DNA from: JAKJGA01 sp029554345
GTDB taxonomy: Bacteria > Spirochaetota > UBA4802 > JAFGJZ01
Length of the DNA: 57,609 nt
Assembly (NCBI GenBank): GCA_035395685.1
Contig: DAOPBR010000013.1
Coordinates: 1-57,609 of the forward strand
Direction of reading: 5' to 3'
The notes below the pieces were generated by a model. The model made no database searches, was not told the DNA's origin, and saw nothing but the letters and a program-made list of their open reading frames with translations. The position numbers were made by a program, and so were the translations under genes. Below, piece after piece: positions 9,696 to 19,716 of the stretch; the stretch's first letter is position 1, and every line of letters begins with the position of its first letter.

Positions 9696-10340
9696 ATGAG
9701 TTTTGCCAAAAGAGGCGCCAATACTCAAAATGAAAAAAATTTGGCAGACAGAATAAAGCTTTTAAATGAGCCGGAAATAGAGAAACTGATTATGGATAAC
9801 TATGCGGAAAATATTTCAGGATCCATTATGTATTATCTTGAGAAAAATTCTGCAGATGTTTTTCATCACGACCGCATATTTCAGATTGTAATAGGAGAAA
9901 TATCAAAAAGCGGATTCAGATTTGTGAAGAAATATAATGGCGAATATTCTTTTGAGATATATCTTTCAGCATTAACACGAGAAAAAACTTATGAGTATCT
10001 CTATAAGCATAAAATAATTAAAAAAATAAAAAATCCGCATCAGCATTTTGCCGATTATTTGAAAGCTGTTTATCCGGATATGGAGTTTCTTTCGCTTGAG
10101 CGCCGTGAACTTTTTGTTTCTGCCTGTGACATCGTCGCGGATTGGAAAAAATCTTTAAAGCCGGAAGAGTCTGCCGTATACGTTATGCGGGTGAAAGAGA
10201 AAATGAGTTTTAAAGAAATTGATTCGCTTCTTAAAATTGCAGACTCTGCAAAGCTTTTTGCAAAAATACTTAAGGAAATGAAAGATGAGCAAATGCCGAG
10301 AATAATGAAGGCAATTGACAGCTATTACGGAGTTTACTGA
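9696..10340 (+). CDS. Probable ECF-like sigma factor, divergent
   Basis: 214 residues, preceded by a purine-rich AGGGGG site. The middle (about 60-105: IFQIVIGEISKSGFRFVKKY, then YSFEIYLSALTREKTYEYL) is like region 2 of ECF sigma factors. The C-terminal part (AVYVMRVKEKMSFKEIDSLL, about 160-180) is like a weak region 4 helix-turn-helix. The strongest support is context: the next gene overlaps by 1 bp and encodes a membrane protein with an N-terminal HxxxCxxC zinc motif, the usual anti-sigma layout. It is divergent enough that the assignment is an inference; a dedicated regulator of its own operon is likely. Confidence 0.55.
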   Translation: MSFAKRGANTQNEKNLADRIKLLNEPEIEKLIMDNYAENISGSIMYYLEKNSADVFHHDRIFQIVIGEISKSGFRFVKKYNGEYSFEIYLSALTREKTYEYLYKHKIIKKIKNPHQHFADYLKAVYPDMEFLSLERRELFVSACDIVADWKKSLKPEESAVYVMRVKEKMSFKEIDSLLKIADSAKLFAKILKEMKDEQMPRIMKAIDSYYGVY

Positions 10341-11320
10341 TGGATATTTTGAAATATATAAATGCCCGAATAGAAGGCAATAGTGTCGCAGAGATTAAGA
10401 AAAAAGATAATGCCGAGATTCTTCTATGCAGTGCTGTTCTGCATGGTGAAGAAAAAGCATCACCCGGTCAATGCCTGAGTTTTGACGAAGCGGTTTATTT
10501 CGCGGATAAAGGATCTGAAGTCGATTCGGATAAACTTTTAACTGCTCATATTTCCGAGTGTGCGGAATGCCGTGCAATGATCAGAGAAATAATAGAAGCT
10601 TCGCGTAAAAAGAATATCAAACTTTCAGAAAATTTACGTACGGTAAACGTGAAAGATAGAGCTCTTCCGAAATTTAATTTTTCATTTGATTTCAGAAAGT
10701 ATCTTGCGCCTGCGATTGTCATTGTTGTTTTCGGTATAATTGCTTTTTTTGCTGCAGACGGAATTTTCGGTTCTGGTGATGATATCGGAGAATTTAAGGT
10801 TAAAACGGATTCAATGATAGTAAAGGCGATTACTGATGAAGATGTCAATATGATACAGACTGATTCAGTATCTTATAAGAAGGATCAGGAGTCTGGTTAT
10901 TCAATTACAAAAGATAAAATGATTCGTGCTGGTTATGTTTTTTTCATGATTCAGAATTCCGGAGAACGTATACCTATTTATGAAGATATTCTTTCGAGAG
11001 ATATTTCACGTTCCGGTGAAGTCCACATGAATCTTGCAGTTGCAGTCGGCCAGAAAGACTTTTATGAGATTTTTGATGAGCTCGAAAGCATCGGCAACGA
11101 TATGGAGAAATATTTTATTCAGGGTTATGCCGCGGCGTATCTGGTTTATAAGATTAAAGAAAAGAAAGAAACGGATGACGGAGTTTCTGCTGCGGAATCA
11201 TTCGATCTTGATTCAAAGACTAAGGTTGAAGCACTTTTGGATAAAATTGACGATGAAGAAAATTATAGTTTTGAACTTTTTGAACTTAGAAATGCGGTAT
11301 TTTCTCTTTCTTTGAAATAG
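10340..11320 (+). CDS. Probable zinc-finger anti-sigma factor, single membrane span
   Basis: 326 residues; the ATG overlaps the TGA of the ECF-like gene. An N-terminal cytoplasmic region contains LTAHISECAECRAMI (H-x3-C-x2-C, about 67-80), the zf-HC2 signature of anti-sigma factors. A membrane span lies at about 118-138 (YLAPAIVIVVFGIIAFFAA). The remaining C-terminal part is acidic, predicted outside the membrane, with no recognised domain. It probably holds the upstream sigma-like protein at the membrane until a signal arrives. Confidence 0.65.
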   Translation: MDILKYINARIEGNSVAEIKKKDNAEILLCSAVLHGEEKASPGQCLSFDEAVYFADKGSEVDSDKLLTAHISECAECRAMIREIIEASRKKNIKLSENLRTVNVKDRALPKFNFSFDFRKYLAPAIVIVVFGIIAFFAADGIFGSGDDIGEFKVKTDSMIVKAITDEDVNMIQTDSVSYKKDQESGYSITKDKMIRAGYVFFMIQNSGERIPIYEDILSRDISRSGEVHMNLAVAVGQKDFYEIFDELESIGNDMEKYFIQGYAAAYLVYKIKEKKETDDGVSAAESFDLDSKTKVEALLDKIDDEENYSFELFELRNAVFSLSLK

Positions 11321-11328
11321 GGGGAAGC

Positions 11329-12696
11329 ATGATTAAGAAGATTCTGAAAGACCAGAAGGAATATTTTTGCACAGGAGCAACTCTGGATGTTTCATTACGG
11401 AAGAAGAGTTTAAAACAACTTCTGTCTGTTATAAAGAAAAGAGAAACGGAAATTGCGGAAGCTATTGCGAAAGATTTTAAGAAGCCGTTGTTTGAGTCAT
11501 TTATAACTGAAAGCGGGATTATTGAAGATGAAATAAAATTTATGCTGAAGCGTATCGGCAAACTGGCAAAAATCAAAAGTGCAAAAACTCCTGTTTTTCA
11601 TTTTAAGTCAGCTTCTTATATTGTTCCAGAGCCGTATGGAAATGTGCTCATAATTAGTCCGTGGAATTATCCTTTTCAGCTTGCGCTTTCTCCTTTGATC
11701 GGAGCGGTTGCTGCCGGAAACTGCGCCGTGATTAAGCCGTCTGAACTTTCTCCGAATACGTCTGCAATTATCGCCGAGATCATTGCTGAATCTTTTGCCC
11801 CCGGCCATGTTTGCGTTATCAACGGCGGACGTGAAGTGAGTGAGGCTCTTCTTGATGAAAAGTTCGATTACATTTTTTATACCGGCGGTGAATCTGTCGG
11901 AAAAATAGTGATGCGGAAGGCTTCAGAAAATCTAACGCCGGTTACACTTGAGCTTGGAGGAAAGTCTCCCTGCATAGTAGATAAAACCGCCGACATTGAT
12001 CTGTCTGCAAAACGTATCGTGTGGGGAAAATTCTTAAACGCGGGCCAGACATGCGTTGCGCCTGATTATATTCTTGTTGATGAATGTGTATCAGCAGAGC
12101 TCAAAGAGCGCATGGTTCATTATATAAATAAGTTTTACGGAAATGAGCCCCGCTATAGCTCTGATTATGCGCGTATTATAAATGAAAGACATACAGCGAG
12201 ACTCGTCGGACTAATGAAGGACTGCAGTATTTATTTCGGCGGGGATTATGATGAAAAAGAAAAGTATATTTCTCCGACGATTATAGATTCTCCGTCATGG
12301 GAAAGTCCTGTTATGAATGAAGAAATTTTCGGTCCTCTACTTCCTGTTATAAATTATTCCGACCTGGATGCTGTTCTGGATATAATAAGAAACAGACCGA
12401 AACCTCTAGCGCTTTATCTTTTTTCAAAAAATAGAAAAACAGAAAGGAAAATTATGATGACCGTTTCATTCGGAAGCGGTGCTGTAAATGATACTATTAT
12501 CAACGCGGGTTCCGCATATATTCCGTTCGGAGGAGTAGGCTCGAGCGGAATGGGGTCATATCATGGAGTAAAATCCTTTGAGACATTTACTCATTATAAA
12601 GGCGTAATCAAAAAATCGAATGCAGTAGATGTAAATCTCAGATATCCGCCGTATACGGATAAAAAGCTTAAGATGCTGAAAAAGATTCTGGGATAG
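11329..12696 (+). CDS. Aldehyde dehydrogenase, class 3-like
   Basis: 455 residues, the usual size for short class 3 ALDHs. NAD(P)-binding ISPWNYPFQLALSPLIGA and AVIKPSELSP, glycine motif YTGGESVGK, catalytic glutamate in LELGGKSP and nucleophilic cysteine in NAGQTCVAPDY are all present. EEIFGPLLPV and the FGGVGSSGMGSYHG C-terminal motif follow. It oxidises aldehydes to acids; the substrate is not predictable. It follows the anti-sigma gene by 8 bp with GGGGAAGC before the ATG, so it may be co-transcribed with the sigma pair. Confidence 0.93.
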   Translation: MIKKILKDQKEYFCTGATLDVSLRKKSLKQLLSVIKKRETEIAEAIAKDFKKPLFESFITESGIIEDEIKFMLKRIGKLAKIKSAKTPVFHFKSASYIVPEPYGNVLIISPWNYPFQLALSPLIGAVAAGNCAVIKPSELSPNTSAIIAEIIAESFAPGHVCVINGGREVSEALLDEKFDYIFYTGGESVGKIVMRKASENLTPVTLELGGKSPCIVDKTADIDLSAKRIVWGKFLNAGQTCVAPDYILVDECVSAELKERMVHYINKFYGNEPRYSSDYARIINERHTARLVGLMKDCSIYFGGDYDEKEKYISPTIIDSPSWESPVMNEEIFGPLLPVINYSDLDAVLDIIRNRPKPLALYLFSKNRKTERKIMMTVSFGSGAVNDTIINAGSAYIPFGGVGSSGMGSYHGVKSFETFTHYKGVIKKSNAVDVNLRYPPYTDKKLKMLKKILG

Positions 12697-12698
12697 TT

Positions 12699-15600
12699 TT
12701 ATTCATTCCATGAAGTTTTAACAACGCTTCCATAATTTTCCGTGTTTTCGATTCTGAGATAGGTATCGATTTCTTCCTGCATATCCTCGACATGGGAAAT
12801 TACACCGACAATGCGTTTTTCTTTTCTAAGTGCTTTTAAAGTGTCGAATACAACATCAAGTGATTCTTTATCGAGCGAACCGAATCCTTCATCGAGAAAG
12901 AAGAAGTTTTCTTCTGCGCCGCTGATCTTGTGAATGTCATCTGCAAGCGCGAGTGAAAGAGAAAGAGCCGCCTGAAATGTCTGTCCGCCTGAAAGCGTTT
13001 TGGCGCTGCGTGTTTTGCCGTCGTTTAAAAAATCGCGTATTATGAAGCTGTTATCTTCTGTGAGTTCAAGTGAAAGTTTCTGACGTGTCAAACGGAAAAA
13101 TCTTTCATTTGCATTCTGGCAAATATTATTTAGGTAAACTGAAGAGACGTAGTCCACAAATCCGTTTGCCTTAAAAAGATTTTTAAGTGTTTTGATGTTT
13201 TCTTTTCTCAAGAGAAGTTTTTCTTTTTGATCTGTTATTTCTTTTATCTTCTTTATGCCTTCAGAAAGTTTTTTTTCTTCTGTCTCAAGATTTCCGATTT
13301 CACGGTTTAAAGAATTAATTGAATTTTCGGTTAATTCGAATTCCTTGTCTATTTGATTGTGGAGTTTTTCATCATAGGTTCTGCCGCTAATCTCTGATAT
13401 TATGGAGTTTAATCCGTTATTTGCTATGCTGAATTTTTCACGGTAATTGCTCAAAAGTATTCTGTCTTCTGCGATATCACTTATGCTTGAAAGAATTGAT
13501 TCAACATCAGCAACTGATGAAAATTTGCTGTCTTTAAGCTTCGTTTTGATTTCAATTTCGGCTCTTTCGATTTCTGCTGATTCGTGCAATATGTCTTTGC
13601 GGCGTGTTGAAATTTCTGCGGTTAAAGCTTGAATTTTTCCTGTGAGCAGTTCGCGCGCGTTAAGTGCGTCTTTATATTTTGATTCAGCGTTTTCGTACTT
13701 TTTAATAAAATCATTTCTGTTTGCACTTAAATCAGAATCAGTCACGGTACGATATTCGTCTAAATCAAGCAGTGATATTCTTCCTTTAAGCTTATCGCAA
13801 TTACTATTCTTGCTTTCGTATTCAGATTGTATGTCTTCAAATCGCTGGATGTAGGTTTTTTCTTTTTTTTCAAGTGAATCTATTTCAGAATCGAGATTTG
13901 CAAGAGATTTTTCTTTTTCAATTATTGATGTATTTGTTTTTTCAGCTTCTTCTATCTTAAGCATAATGCTTTTTTTATCGCTCAGGTTATTCCAGATGAA
14001 AAGTTTTTGATGTTCACTGATTTTAATTTGATGATTTGACCTTTTGTTTTCAGTTTTAAGAAGCTCTTCCTGTTTAGCATTATACAGGGTGTGAATATTG
14101 GAAAGTTCTTTGGAAACGCAACCGAGATTGTCAATATTCTCTTCAAGTTTATCTTTCTTTAATTTGGCTGCTGATATTTGTTCAGAGATATCTGACGGTT
14201 TCGCAGGTGACGGATGTTCTTTTGATCCGCAAAGAGGGCATGCTTCTCCTTCATGAAGATTTACCGCGTAATCCGATATTTTCTTTGCGGTATTAAGTTC
14301 TTCCAATTCTTTTGTTATAAGTTCCAGATTCTTTTTTGCTTTTGAAATATTCTGTTCTATTGATTCTGATGACTTTGAAAAATCTTCAATGTTATTAAGT
14401 TCTGTCAGATTATTTTTTGTAAATAGATCATTCTTTTTGGTAATGAGTCTTTCAATATCCTTTTTGACTGTGTCATGTTCTTTTTCAATTATTTCTTGAT
14501 CTTTAAGATATCCGTCATTATTAGAAAACCAATTTAACGCGTTTGTAAGACTTGCAATATCGGGAAGAGAAAGTCTTTGCTTCTTTATTTCTTCCGATTG
14601 AACGGTTCTTTCGGTTTTCTTAGATTCTATTTCGTTTCTCAGTTTCAGGCATTCTGATTTTCCTGTGTCTATACGCGCTTTGAGTTTTTCGGCATCAGTC
14701 TGATATTTTCTGAGTTCTATTATTGTTTCAAAGTCTTCCGCTTTGCGTTTGTATGTTTCTTTTTCTGAATATTCTTTTTCTGCTTCTTGAAGAACTTTGC
14801 TTTTTTCTTTGAGCTCATTCGAAAGCTTATTCGATTCATTTTCTTTTAACTGAATTTCTTCATTATATATTTTCGTTTTTACTTGGGAGTTTTTCAGCGC
14901 GTCAAGCGCGGATTTGAAATTAACTATGCAGTATTCTCTATCGTTAATTGAATTTTCAAGTTTATCAAATGATTCTTTTTGATTTTGAAGTGCATTAAGT
15001 TCTTCTTTTGCTTTTATTTCTTTTTCGATCAGAATTTTGAGAGTATCCCATTCAGCTTTTTTTTCTCTCAGCAATTTTTGTTGTTTTAAATCTTTATCAA
15101 GTTTTGTTTTAAGTATTTTGATGTTTTCAGCTATAGAATCAAATTTTTCAGGAGTGATATCTCCTAGTTGTTTGAGCTGACCTTCGATATTTTCAAGTTC
15201 CGCGTCGTTGCGTTTGTCCAGATTTGAAGTTTTTTCAGCGAGATCATATTTTTCAAGATGGAACAGTTCTTTCATCATCTGATTTCTTTTGCTGTTTTCA
15301 AGTTGAAGAAATTCCTGAAATTTTCCCTGAGGAATTATAATCGTCCTTTTGAAATTGTCATAGCTGAGTCCGATTATATTTTCTATTGAATCATATTCAA
15401 TAGGTTCCCAATCAGTGCCGTTTTGTTTGAACGCGCGTCTGTCCGGAGTTTGAAGTTTGTAAAACTGTTTCTTTTCGCGTTTGACGCTTACACTTGTCAT
15501 GTAAGTTCCGGACGATGTTTTGAAAATAAATTCTATCGACAATGAATCGGATTTCAGATTCATTATATTCGAGCCGCGTTCACGATTATTGAGTCTTTCG

Positions 15601-15767
15601 GTTTCTCCAAAAAGAGCGAATGTGATTGCTTCGAGTATTGCCGATTTTCCGCTTCCTACGTGTCCGAATATTCCGAATATTCCGGCACCGGTGAGTTTCG
15701 TGAAATCGATTTCCTGCTTTTCTCTGTAAGAATAAATTCCGCTGAAAGAAAGTTTTACAGGTATCAT
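12699..15767 (-). CDS. sbcC: Exonuclease subunit SbcC (Rad50-like)
   Basis: 1022 residues. Walker A is FGHVGSGKSAILEAI (about 34-48). Two long coiled-coil arms flank a zinc hook CPLCG near residue 511. The C-terminal ABC signature is LSGGQTFQAALSL (about 925) and Walker B is FFFLDEGFGSLD (about 957). With SbcD it forms the MR-type nuclease that trims hairpins and double-strand ends. The start overlaps the sbcD stop by 4 bp, confirming an operon. SbcCD cleaves long palindromes, which is relevant to the hairpin-rich region and the cassette array in this same window. Confidence 0.96.
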   Translation of the reverse strand: MIPVKLSFSGIYSYREKQEIDFTKLTGAGIFGIFGHVGSGKSAILEAITFALFGETERLNNRERGSNIMNLKSDSLSIEFIFKTSSGTYMTSVSVKREKKQFYKLQTPDRRAFKQNGTDWEPIEYDSIENIIGLSYDNFKRTIIIPQGKFQEFLQLENSKRNQMMKELFHLEKYDLAEKTSNLDKRNDAELENIEGQLKQLGDITPEKFDSIAENIKILKTKLDKDLKQQKLLREKKAEWDTLKILIEKEIKAKEELNALQNQKESFDKLENSINDREYCIVNFKSALDALKNSQVKTKIYNEEIQLKENESNKLSNELKEKSKVLQEAEKEYSEKETYKRKAEDFETIIELRKYQTDAEKLKARIDTGKSECLKLRNEIESKKTERTVQSEEIKKQRLSLPDIASLTNALNWFSNNDGYLKDQEIIEKEHDTVKKDIERLITKKNDLFTKNNLTELNNIEDFSKSSESIEQNISKAKKNLELITKELEELNTAKKISDYAVNLHEGEACPLCGSKEHPSPAKPSDISEQISAAKLKKDKLEENIDNLGCVSKELSNIHTLYNAKQEELLKTENKRSNHQIKISEHQKLFIWNNLSDKKSIMLKIEEAEKTNTSIIEKEKSLANLDSEIDSLEKKEKTYIQRFEDIQSEYESKNSNCDKLKGRISLLDLDEYRTVTDSDLSANRNDFIKKYENAESKYKDALNARELLTGKIQALTAEISTRRKDILHESAEIERAEIEIKTKLKDSKFSSVADVESILSSISDIAEDRILLSNYREKFSIANNGLNSIISEISGRTYDEKLHNQIDKEFELTENSINSLNREIGNLETEEKKLSEGIKKIKEITDQKEKLLLRKENIKTLKNLFKANGFVDYVSSVYLNNICQNANERFFRLTRQKLSLELTEDNSFIIRDFLNDGKTRSAKTLSGGQTFQAALSLSLALADDIHKISGAEENFFFLDEGFGSLDKESLDVVFDTLKALRKEKRIVGVISHVEDMQEEIDTYLRIENTENYGSVVKTSWNE

Positions 15768-16999
15768 TCGTTTTCCTCCGCGATGACTTCTTTAAATAAA
15801 GCGATGATATCATCTGAAGGTTTTACGTTTTCTTTATGAACGAAATAATCGATGAACAAATCTTCTATGTTTTTTTGTAGATCTATTATCTTTGAATTCT
15901 GTGACAGTTCGTTTTTATTTGCGACATCAGGAATTAATGCGACGATTCCGTCATGTGATGCATATAGACATTTTCTTTCTTCAGCAGAAAGAAAGGTATC
16001 AGTTGCCATCGTAAGTTCAACGAGTGCATTGCTGTTTGTTTTAAGCCATTTTTCGGCTTCAGTTGTATTCTCGAAACAGGCGCGAAGGAGCTTTTTGCCT
16101 TTTGTAAGTTCAATGTTTTTTATTTCTGCTTTTTGATCCGGTTTAATTTCTGCGATAACAATATATTTTTTCTGATCTGCTTCTCCGAAGCTGTATGCTA
16201 TCGGACTTCCGGAGTAAACAACAGGTGAGTTTTCATTTGACATAATTTGTTTGCGGTGAAGATGCCCTGCCGCAGTATATTGAATCTGCGGAGGAATATT
16301 ATTTGTGAACACTGCCTGTGCTCCGCCTATATGAAGAATCGGTTTTTCATCATCTCCTTCTTCCGGCATCTCTCCGCCTTCGTTCATGAAAAGCAGATGC
16401 GCTGCAAGAATATTAACGCCTTTGCCGTCGCAGTATTTTGATGCTGTTTCATTCCACTTGTTCATAAGAACAGTTCTTAATTCTTCTTCGCTGTTTTGTT
16501 CTCCGAGATATGTTTTAAGCCGGATTTCATTGGCGTACGGAGTTAAAATTATTCTAAGAGGAATATCTTTTCCGGGAAGGGAAAGACTTATGAATCCGTT
16601 ACTGCTTTCTGTAATTTTGAGTCCGCTGTCGAGTTCAAACGGACGGATACATGAATTCGGATATCCTGCGAAGATGATTCCGCATTCGCGCGCGAGAGAG
16701 TCAGGCGCTTCAATTCTATCCGGTGAATCGTGATTTCCGGCAATTGCAATGACGGCCCGTTTGCCGTTATTTGAAAGCTTTTTTAGGGTAGAATATAAAA
16801 GTTCTGTGGATTCTATAGGAGGGTTCGCTGTATCGAAAATATCGCCTGAAATTATCACAGCGTCAACGCACTCATTTTCTGCGATCAAGCATATTTCTTC
16901 CATTACTTCAACTTGTTCTGCATGACGCGGATATCCGTTAAGCTGTTTGCCGAGATGCCAGTCTGAAGTGTGCAGTATTCTGATTGATTCGGAATTCAT
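15764..16999 (-). CDS. sbcD: Exonuclease subunit SbcD (Mre11-like)
   Basis: 411 residues. All five metallophosphoesterase motifs are visible: TSDWHLGK (about 11), ISGDIFDTANP (about 50), AGNHDSPDR (about 85), the histidine in AAHLLFMNEGGEM (about 200) and AAGHLHRKQ (about 240). It is the manganese-dependent nuclease subunit partnering SbcC. It precedes sbcC in the same operon; modC lies 69 bp upstream on the same strand, possibly on a longer transcript. Confidence 0.95.
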   Translation of the reverse strand: MNSESIRILHTSDWHLGKQLNGYPRHAEQVEVMEEICLIAENECVDAVIISGDIFDTANPPIESTELLYSTLKKLSNNGKRAVIAIAGNHDSPDRIEAPDSLARECGIIFAGYPNSCIRPFELDSGLKITESSNGFISLSLPGKDIPLRIILTPYANEIRLKTYLGEQNSEEELRTVLMNKWNETASKYCDGKGVNILAAHLLFMNEGGEMPEEGDDEKPILHIGGAQAVFTNNIPPQIQYTAAGHLHRKQIMSNENSPVVYSGSPIAYSFGEADQKKYIVIAEIKPDQKAEIKNIELTKGKKLLRACFENTTEAEKWLKTNSNALVELTMATDTFLSAEERKCLYASHDGIVALIPDVANKNELSQNSKIIDLQKNIEDLFIDYFVHKENVKPSDDIIALFKEVIAEENE

Positions 17000-17067
17000 G
17001 AAGTCTCCTGCTTTCAGGAAAACTATACATTCGTTAAGATGTCAAGCGTAAAGAGTAGTAGAAGGTT

Positions 17068-18129
17068 TTATTCCGTTGTAAAAAATATTTTCTCAGGAGG
17101 AATCTGAATGAAAAGTTTTTTGTTTTTTCGGAAGACTTTGAGAGCCTCTGACGTTTTTGATATTTCAGCTCTGAATAAATTGCCGCCGCATTCAGTGATT
17201 ACTGTAGTTGAAAAAATTCCTTCAGTTACTTCGATGATTTTACAAGGAAAAATATTGATTCCTGAAGTTTGCTCGGAAAGAATATTGATATAATGTGCAC
17301 GTATTCCGATGAAAATATTGTCTTTATCCGGCACTATGCCTGCCGCGCTAATAGTCATTTCGCCGCATTTGATTATTGTTTCTTTTCCGGATGAAGAAAT
17401 AATATCGGCAGGGAAGATATTTTTGCATCCGGTAATTCTTGCAGCGTTTACACTTGCGGGATGATCTATAACTTTGTCTTTTGCCGCAGTCTGTACGCAT
17501 CTGCCGTTTTCAATTATCATTATTCTGTCGCTGAGCCTGTAGGCTTCTTCTATGTTATGAGTGACGAGTAGAACCGGTTTATGAAAATTATGTTTTATAA
17601 TTGTGATAAGTTCGCTTTCCAGAATGTGCTTGGTGTGACCGTCAGCCGCAGAAAAAGGTTCATCGAGCAGAAGTATTTCAGGTTCTGTAACAAGAGTTCT
17701 TGCAAGCGCACACCTCTGCTGCTGCCCGCCTGAAAGCTGGTGAGGGAAACGCTTTCCGAGCCCATTAAGATGTGTTCGCTCAATTATATCTTTGACTGCC
17801 TGTTCTCTGATTTTTCTCGGTTTATCAGAAATGCCGTATTCAATATTTTTGTAAACGCTCATGTGCGGAAATAGAGCGGAATTCTGAAAAACAAATCCGA
17901 TCTTCCGTAAACGTGCCGGAATATTTATCTTGCTGTCGGTGCTGTATAGAGTTTTATCATTAATTGTTATTGTGCCGCTGTCAGGTGTGATCAATCCGGC
18001 AATACATTTTAGAGTCATGCTTTTGCCGCATCCTGATGAACCGATAATAGAAAGAATTCCGCGTTCATGAGTAAAGTTTACATTGAGTGTGAAATCTCCC
18101 AATATTTTAGTGGCGTTAACTTCAAGCAT
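17068..18129 (-). CDS. modC: Molybdate ABC transporter ATP-binding protein
   Basis: 353 residues. Walker A GSSGCGKS (30-37), signature LSGGQQQR (about 134), Walker B ILLLDEPFSAADGHT (about 155), H-loop VTHNIEEAYRLSDR. A C-terminal region of about 120 residues (from about 235) fits the regulatory domain of ModC/CysA-type ATPases. It overlaps modB by 8 bp. It powers molybdate import, which the adjacent nif cluster needs for FeMo-cofactor. Confidence 0.92.
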   Translation of the reverse strand: MLEVNATKILGDFTLNVNFTHERGILSIIGSSGCGKSMTLKCIAGLITPDSGTITINDKTLYSTDSKINIPARLRKIGFVFQNSALFPHMSVYKNIEYGISDKPRKIREQAVKDIIERTHLNGLGKRFPHQLSGGQQQRCALARTLVTEPEILLLDEPFSAADGHTKHILESELITIIKHNFHKPVLLVTHNIEEAYRLSDRIMIIENGRCVQTAAKDKVIDHPASVNAARITGCKNIFPADIISSSGKETIIKCGEMTISAAGIVPDKDNIFIGIRAHYINILSEQTSGINIFPCKIIEVTEGIFSTTVITECGGNLFRAEISKTSEALKVFRKNKKLFIQIPPEKIFFTTE

Positions 18130-18802
18130 TTCGTTCTCCTTTCCTTTTATACGAAAGGCGGCTTATGATAAAAAGAGTCGCAAGAGCTATGATGGTCATT
18201 ATGAGTACCATAATATTTGCGGTTTTTCCATCATCCGCCTGCAGTGAGTTATAAATTGCTATCGGCATAGTCAGTGTTTCATCCGGAATACTGCCGGCAA
18301 CCATAAGAGTAGTTCCGAAATCTCCCAGTGCCCTTGCAAATGCCATGCTGACTCCGGAAATTACACCTCTCCAGGCAATCGGCAGAATGATTGTGAAAAA
18401 AATTACGGTTTCTGTTTTTCCCATTACTCTTGCTGCATTAATGTAATCTTTGTCTACTTCTTCAAATGAGACTTTTGCGGCCTTAATCAAATAAGGTATT
18501 GAAACTATTGTTGATGCAAGAACCGCTCCGAGAGGTGTGAAAACTATCATTATATCAAAGTTGTTCTCGAGAAATTTTCCGATATGCGATTGGCGGCCAA
18601 GAAGTACAAGAAGATAGTAACCGAGAACAGTCGGAGGAAATATAATCGGAAGATTCATTAATGAGTCTATGAAATAACTTAATCTGTTTTTATTTCTGCT
18701 GAGGAAGTATGCAAGCGGTATGCCCGTGATAAGAGCTATTGCAACGGATGCTGAAGCAACTTTAAAAGAAAGAAATAATGGAAAAAGATTAATTCCGTTC
18801 AT
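18122..18802 (-). CDS. modB: Molybdate ABC transporter permease
   Basis: 226 residues, five to six membrane spans. The EAA loop that contacts the ATPase is present (DKDYINAARVMGKTE, then FFTIILPIAWRGV). FARALGDFGTTLMVAGSIP near 160-178 is characteristic of ModB-type permeases. It lies 12 bp after modA and overlaps modC. With ModA and ModC it imports molybdate across the inner membrane. Confidence 0.93.
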   Translation of the reverse strand: MNGINLFPLFLSFKVASASVAIALITGIPLAYFLSRNKNRLSYFIDSLMNLPIIFPPTVLGYYLLVLLGRQSHIGKFLENNFDIMIVFTPLGAVLASTIVSIPYLIKAAKVSFEEVDKDYINAARVMGKTETVIFFTIILPIAWRGVISGVSMAFARALGDFGTTLMVAGSIPDETLTMPIAIYNSLQADDGKTANIMVLIMTIIALATLFIISRLSYKRKGERNA

Positions 18803-18814
18803 GGTGAATTGCCT

Positions 18815-19588
18815 TTACTTGCCGTCCGGCAGAATGAATCCGTATTTTATCATTATTTTTCTACCCTCCGTTCCGTTAACAAATTTGATGAATTTTCTGG
18901 CTTCCATTTCTTTTTTTGTTCCTTTTACAACAGCAATGGACTGTTTTAGCGGAGCATGAAGTTTATCGTCAGCAAGATAAAAGTTTACCTTCTTTGTATT
19001 CACAACTGATAAAGAAATGAAGGCTGCTTCCACATTGCCTGTGTTTAATAAACTGAGTGAATGCTGTATATCTTTCGCATAAATCATTTTATCTTTGAGT
19101 TTATCCCAAAGACCAAGTTTTTCAAGAGTCTGTTTCGCGGCAAGACCGTACGGCGCATGAGAAGGATCTGCTATTGCGATTTTTTTATAATCAGATTTTA
19201 AAAGGTCGTTTAATGATGAGATTCTTAACTTTGTTTTCACAGAGGTTGCGGCTCCGACGCGTCCGATGCCGTAGAGTTCCTGAGTATCAGGAATAATTTT
19301 TCCTGCTTTTATCAGATCATCAACAAACTTAATGTTTGCGGAAGCATATATATCAAACGGAGCTCCGTTTGCTATTTGCTCCCTTGCCGTGCCGGATGAC
19401 GAGTAAATTATTTTCGTTCTGATTCCGTACGTCTTTTCAAACAGCTTTCCTATTTCACTGAATGCAAGAACAAGATCTGCTGCTGCGGCAATTGTTATAT
19501 CTTTTGATTGTCTATTCTCAGGATGAAGATTCGTGCCGGATGTGTTATATAGAAGTAATAAAGTGAAGATCAATCTGAATATTTTCAT
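18815..19588 (-). CDS. modA: Molybdate-binding periplasmic protein
   Basis: Start set at 19588, not the longer frame at 19633, because a GAGGTGG ribosome site lies just before this ATG and the product then begins with a signal peptide (MKIFRLIFTLLLLYNTSG). 257 residues. ITIAAAADLVLAFSEIGKLF, SSSGTAREQI and the SHAPYGLAAKQTLEKLGLW segment are typical ModA ligand-site regions. It delivers molybdate to ModBC. It is divergent from nifH with about 360 bp of regulatory DNA between them. Confidence 0.93.
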   Translation of the reverse strand: MKIFRLIFTLLLLYNTSGTNLHPENRQSKDITIAAAADLVLAFSEIGKLFEKTYGIRTKIIYSSSGTAREQIANGAPFDIYASANIKFVDDLIKAGKIIPDTQELYGIGRVGAATSVKTKLRISSLNDLLKSDYKKIAIADPSHAPYGLAAKQTLEKLGLWDKLKDKMIYAKDIQHSLSLLNTGNVEAAFISLSVVNTKKVNFYLADDKLHAPLKQSIAVVKGTKKEMEARKFIKFVNGTEGRKIMIKYGFILPDGK

Positions 19589-19700
19589 AAACCACCTCGA
19601 TTTATAAAATATCTTCGCATAGTAAATCGTCAAACGGATTAGTCTTTCTATTGTTTAATCAATGTAACTTTATCGTGAATTATTCGTAATCCTACATTTG

Positions 19701-19716
19701 TGTTTTTAATCCTACA
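19701..19716 (+). promoter_or_regulatory. NifA upstream activator sequence, TGT-N10-ACA
   Basis: TGTTTTTAATCCTACA fits the NifA-binding consensus exactly (TGT 19701-19703, ten bases, ACA 19714-19716). It lies about 180 bp upstream of the sigma-54 promoter, a normal distance for DNA-looping activation, and a nifA-like gene lies at the end of the cluster. It overlaps the ATCCTACA palindrome, so two regulators may compete here. Confidence 0.6.
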
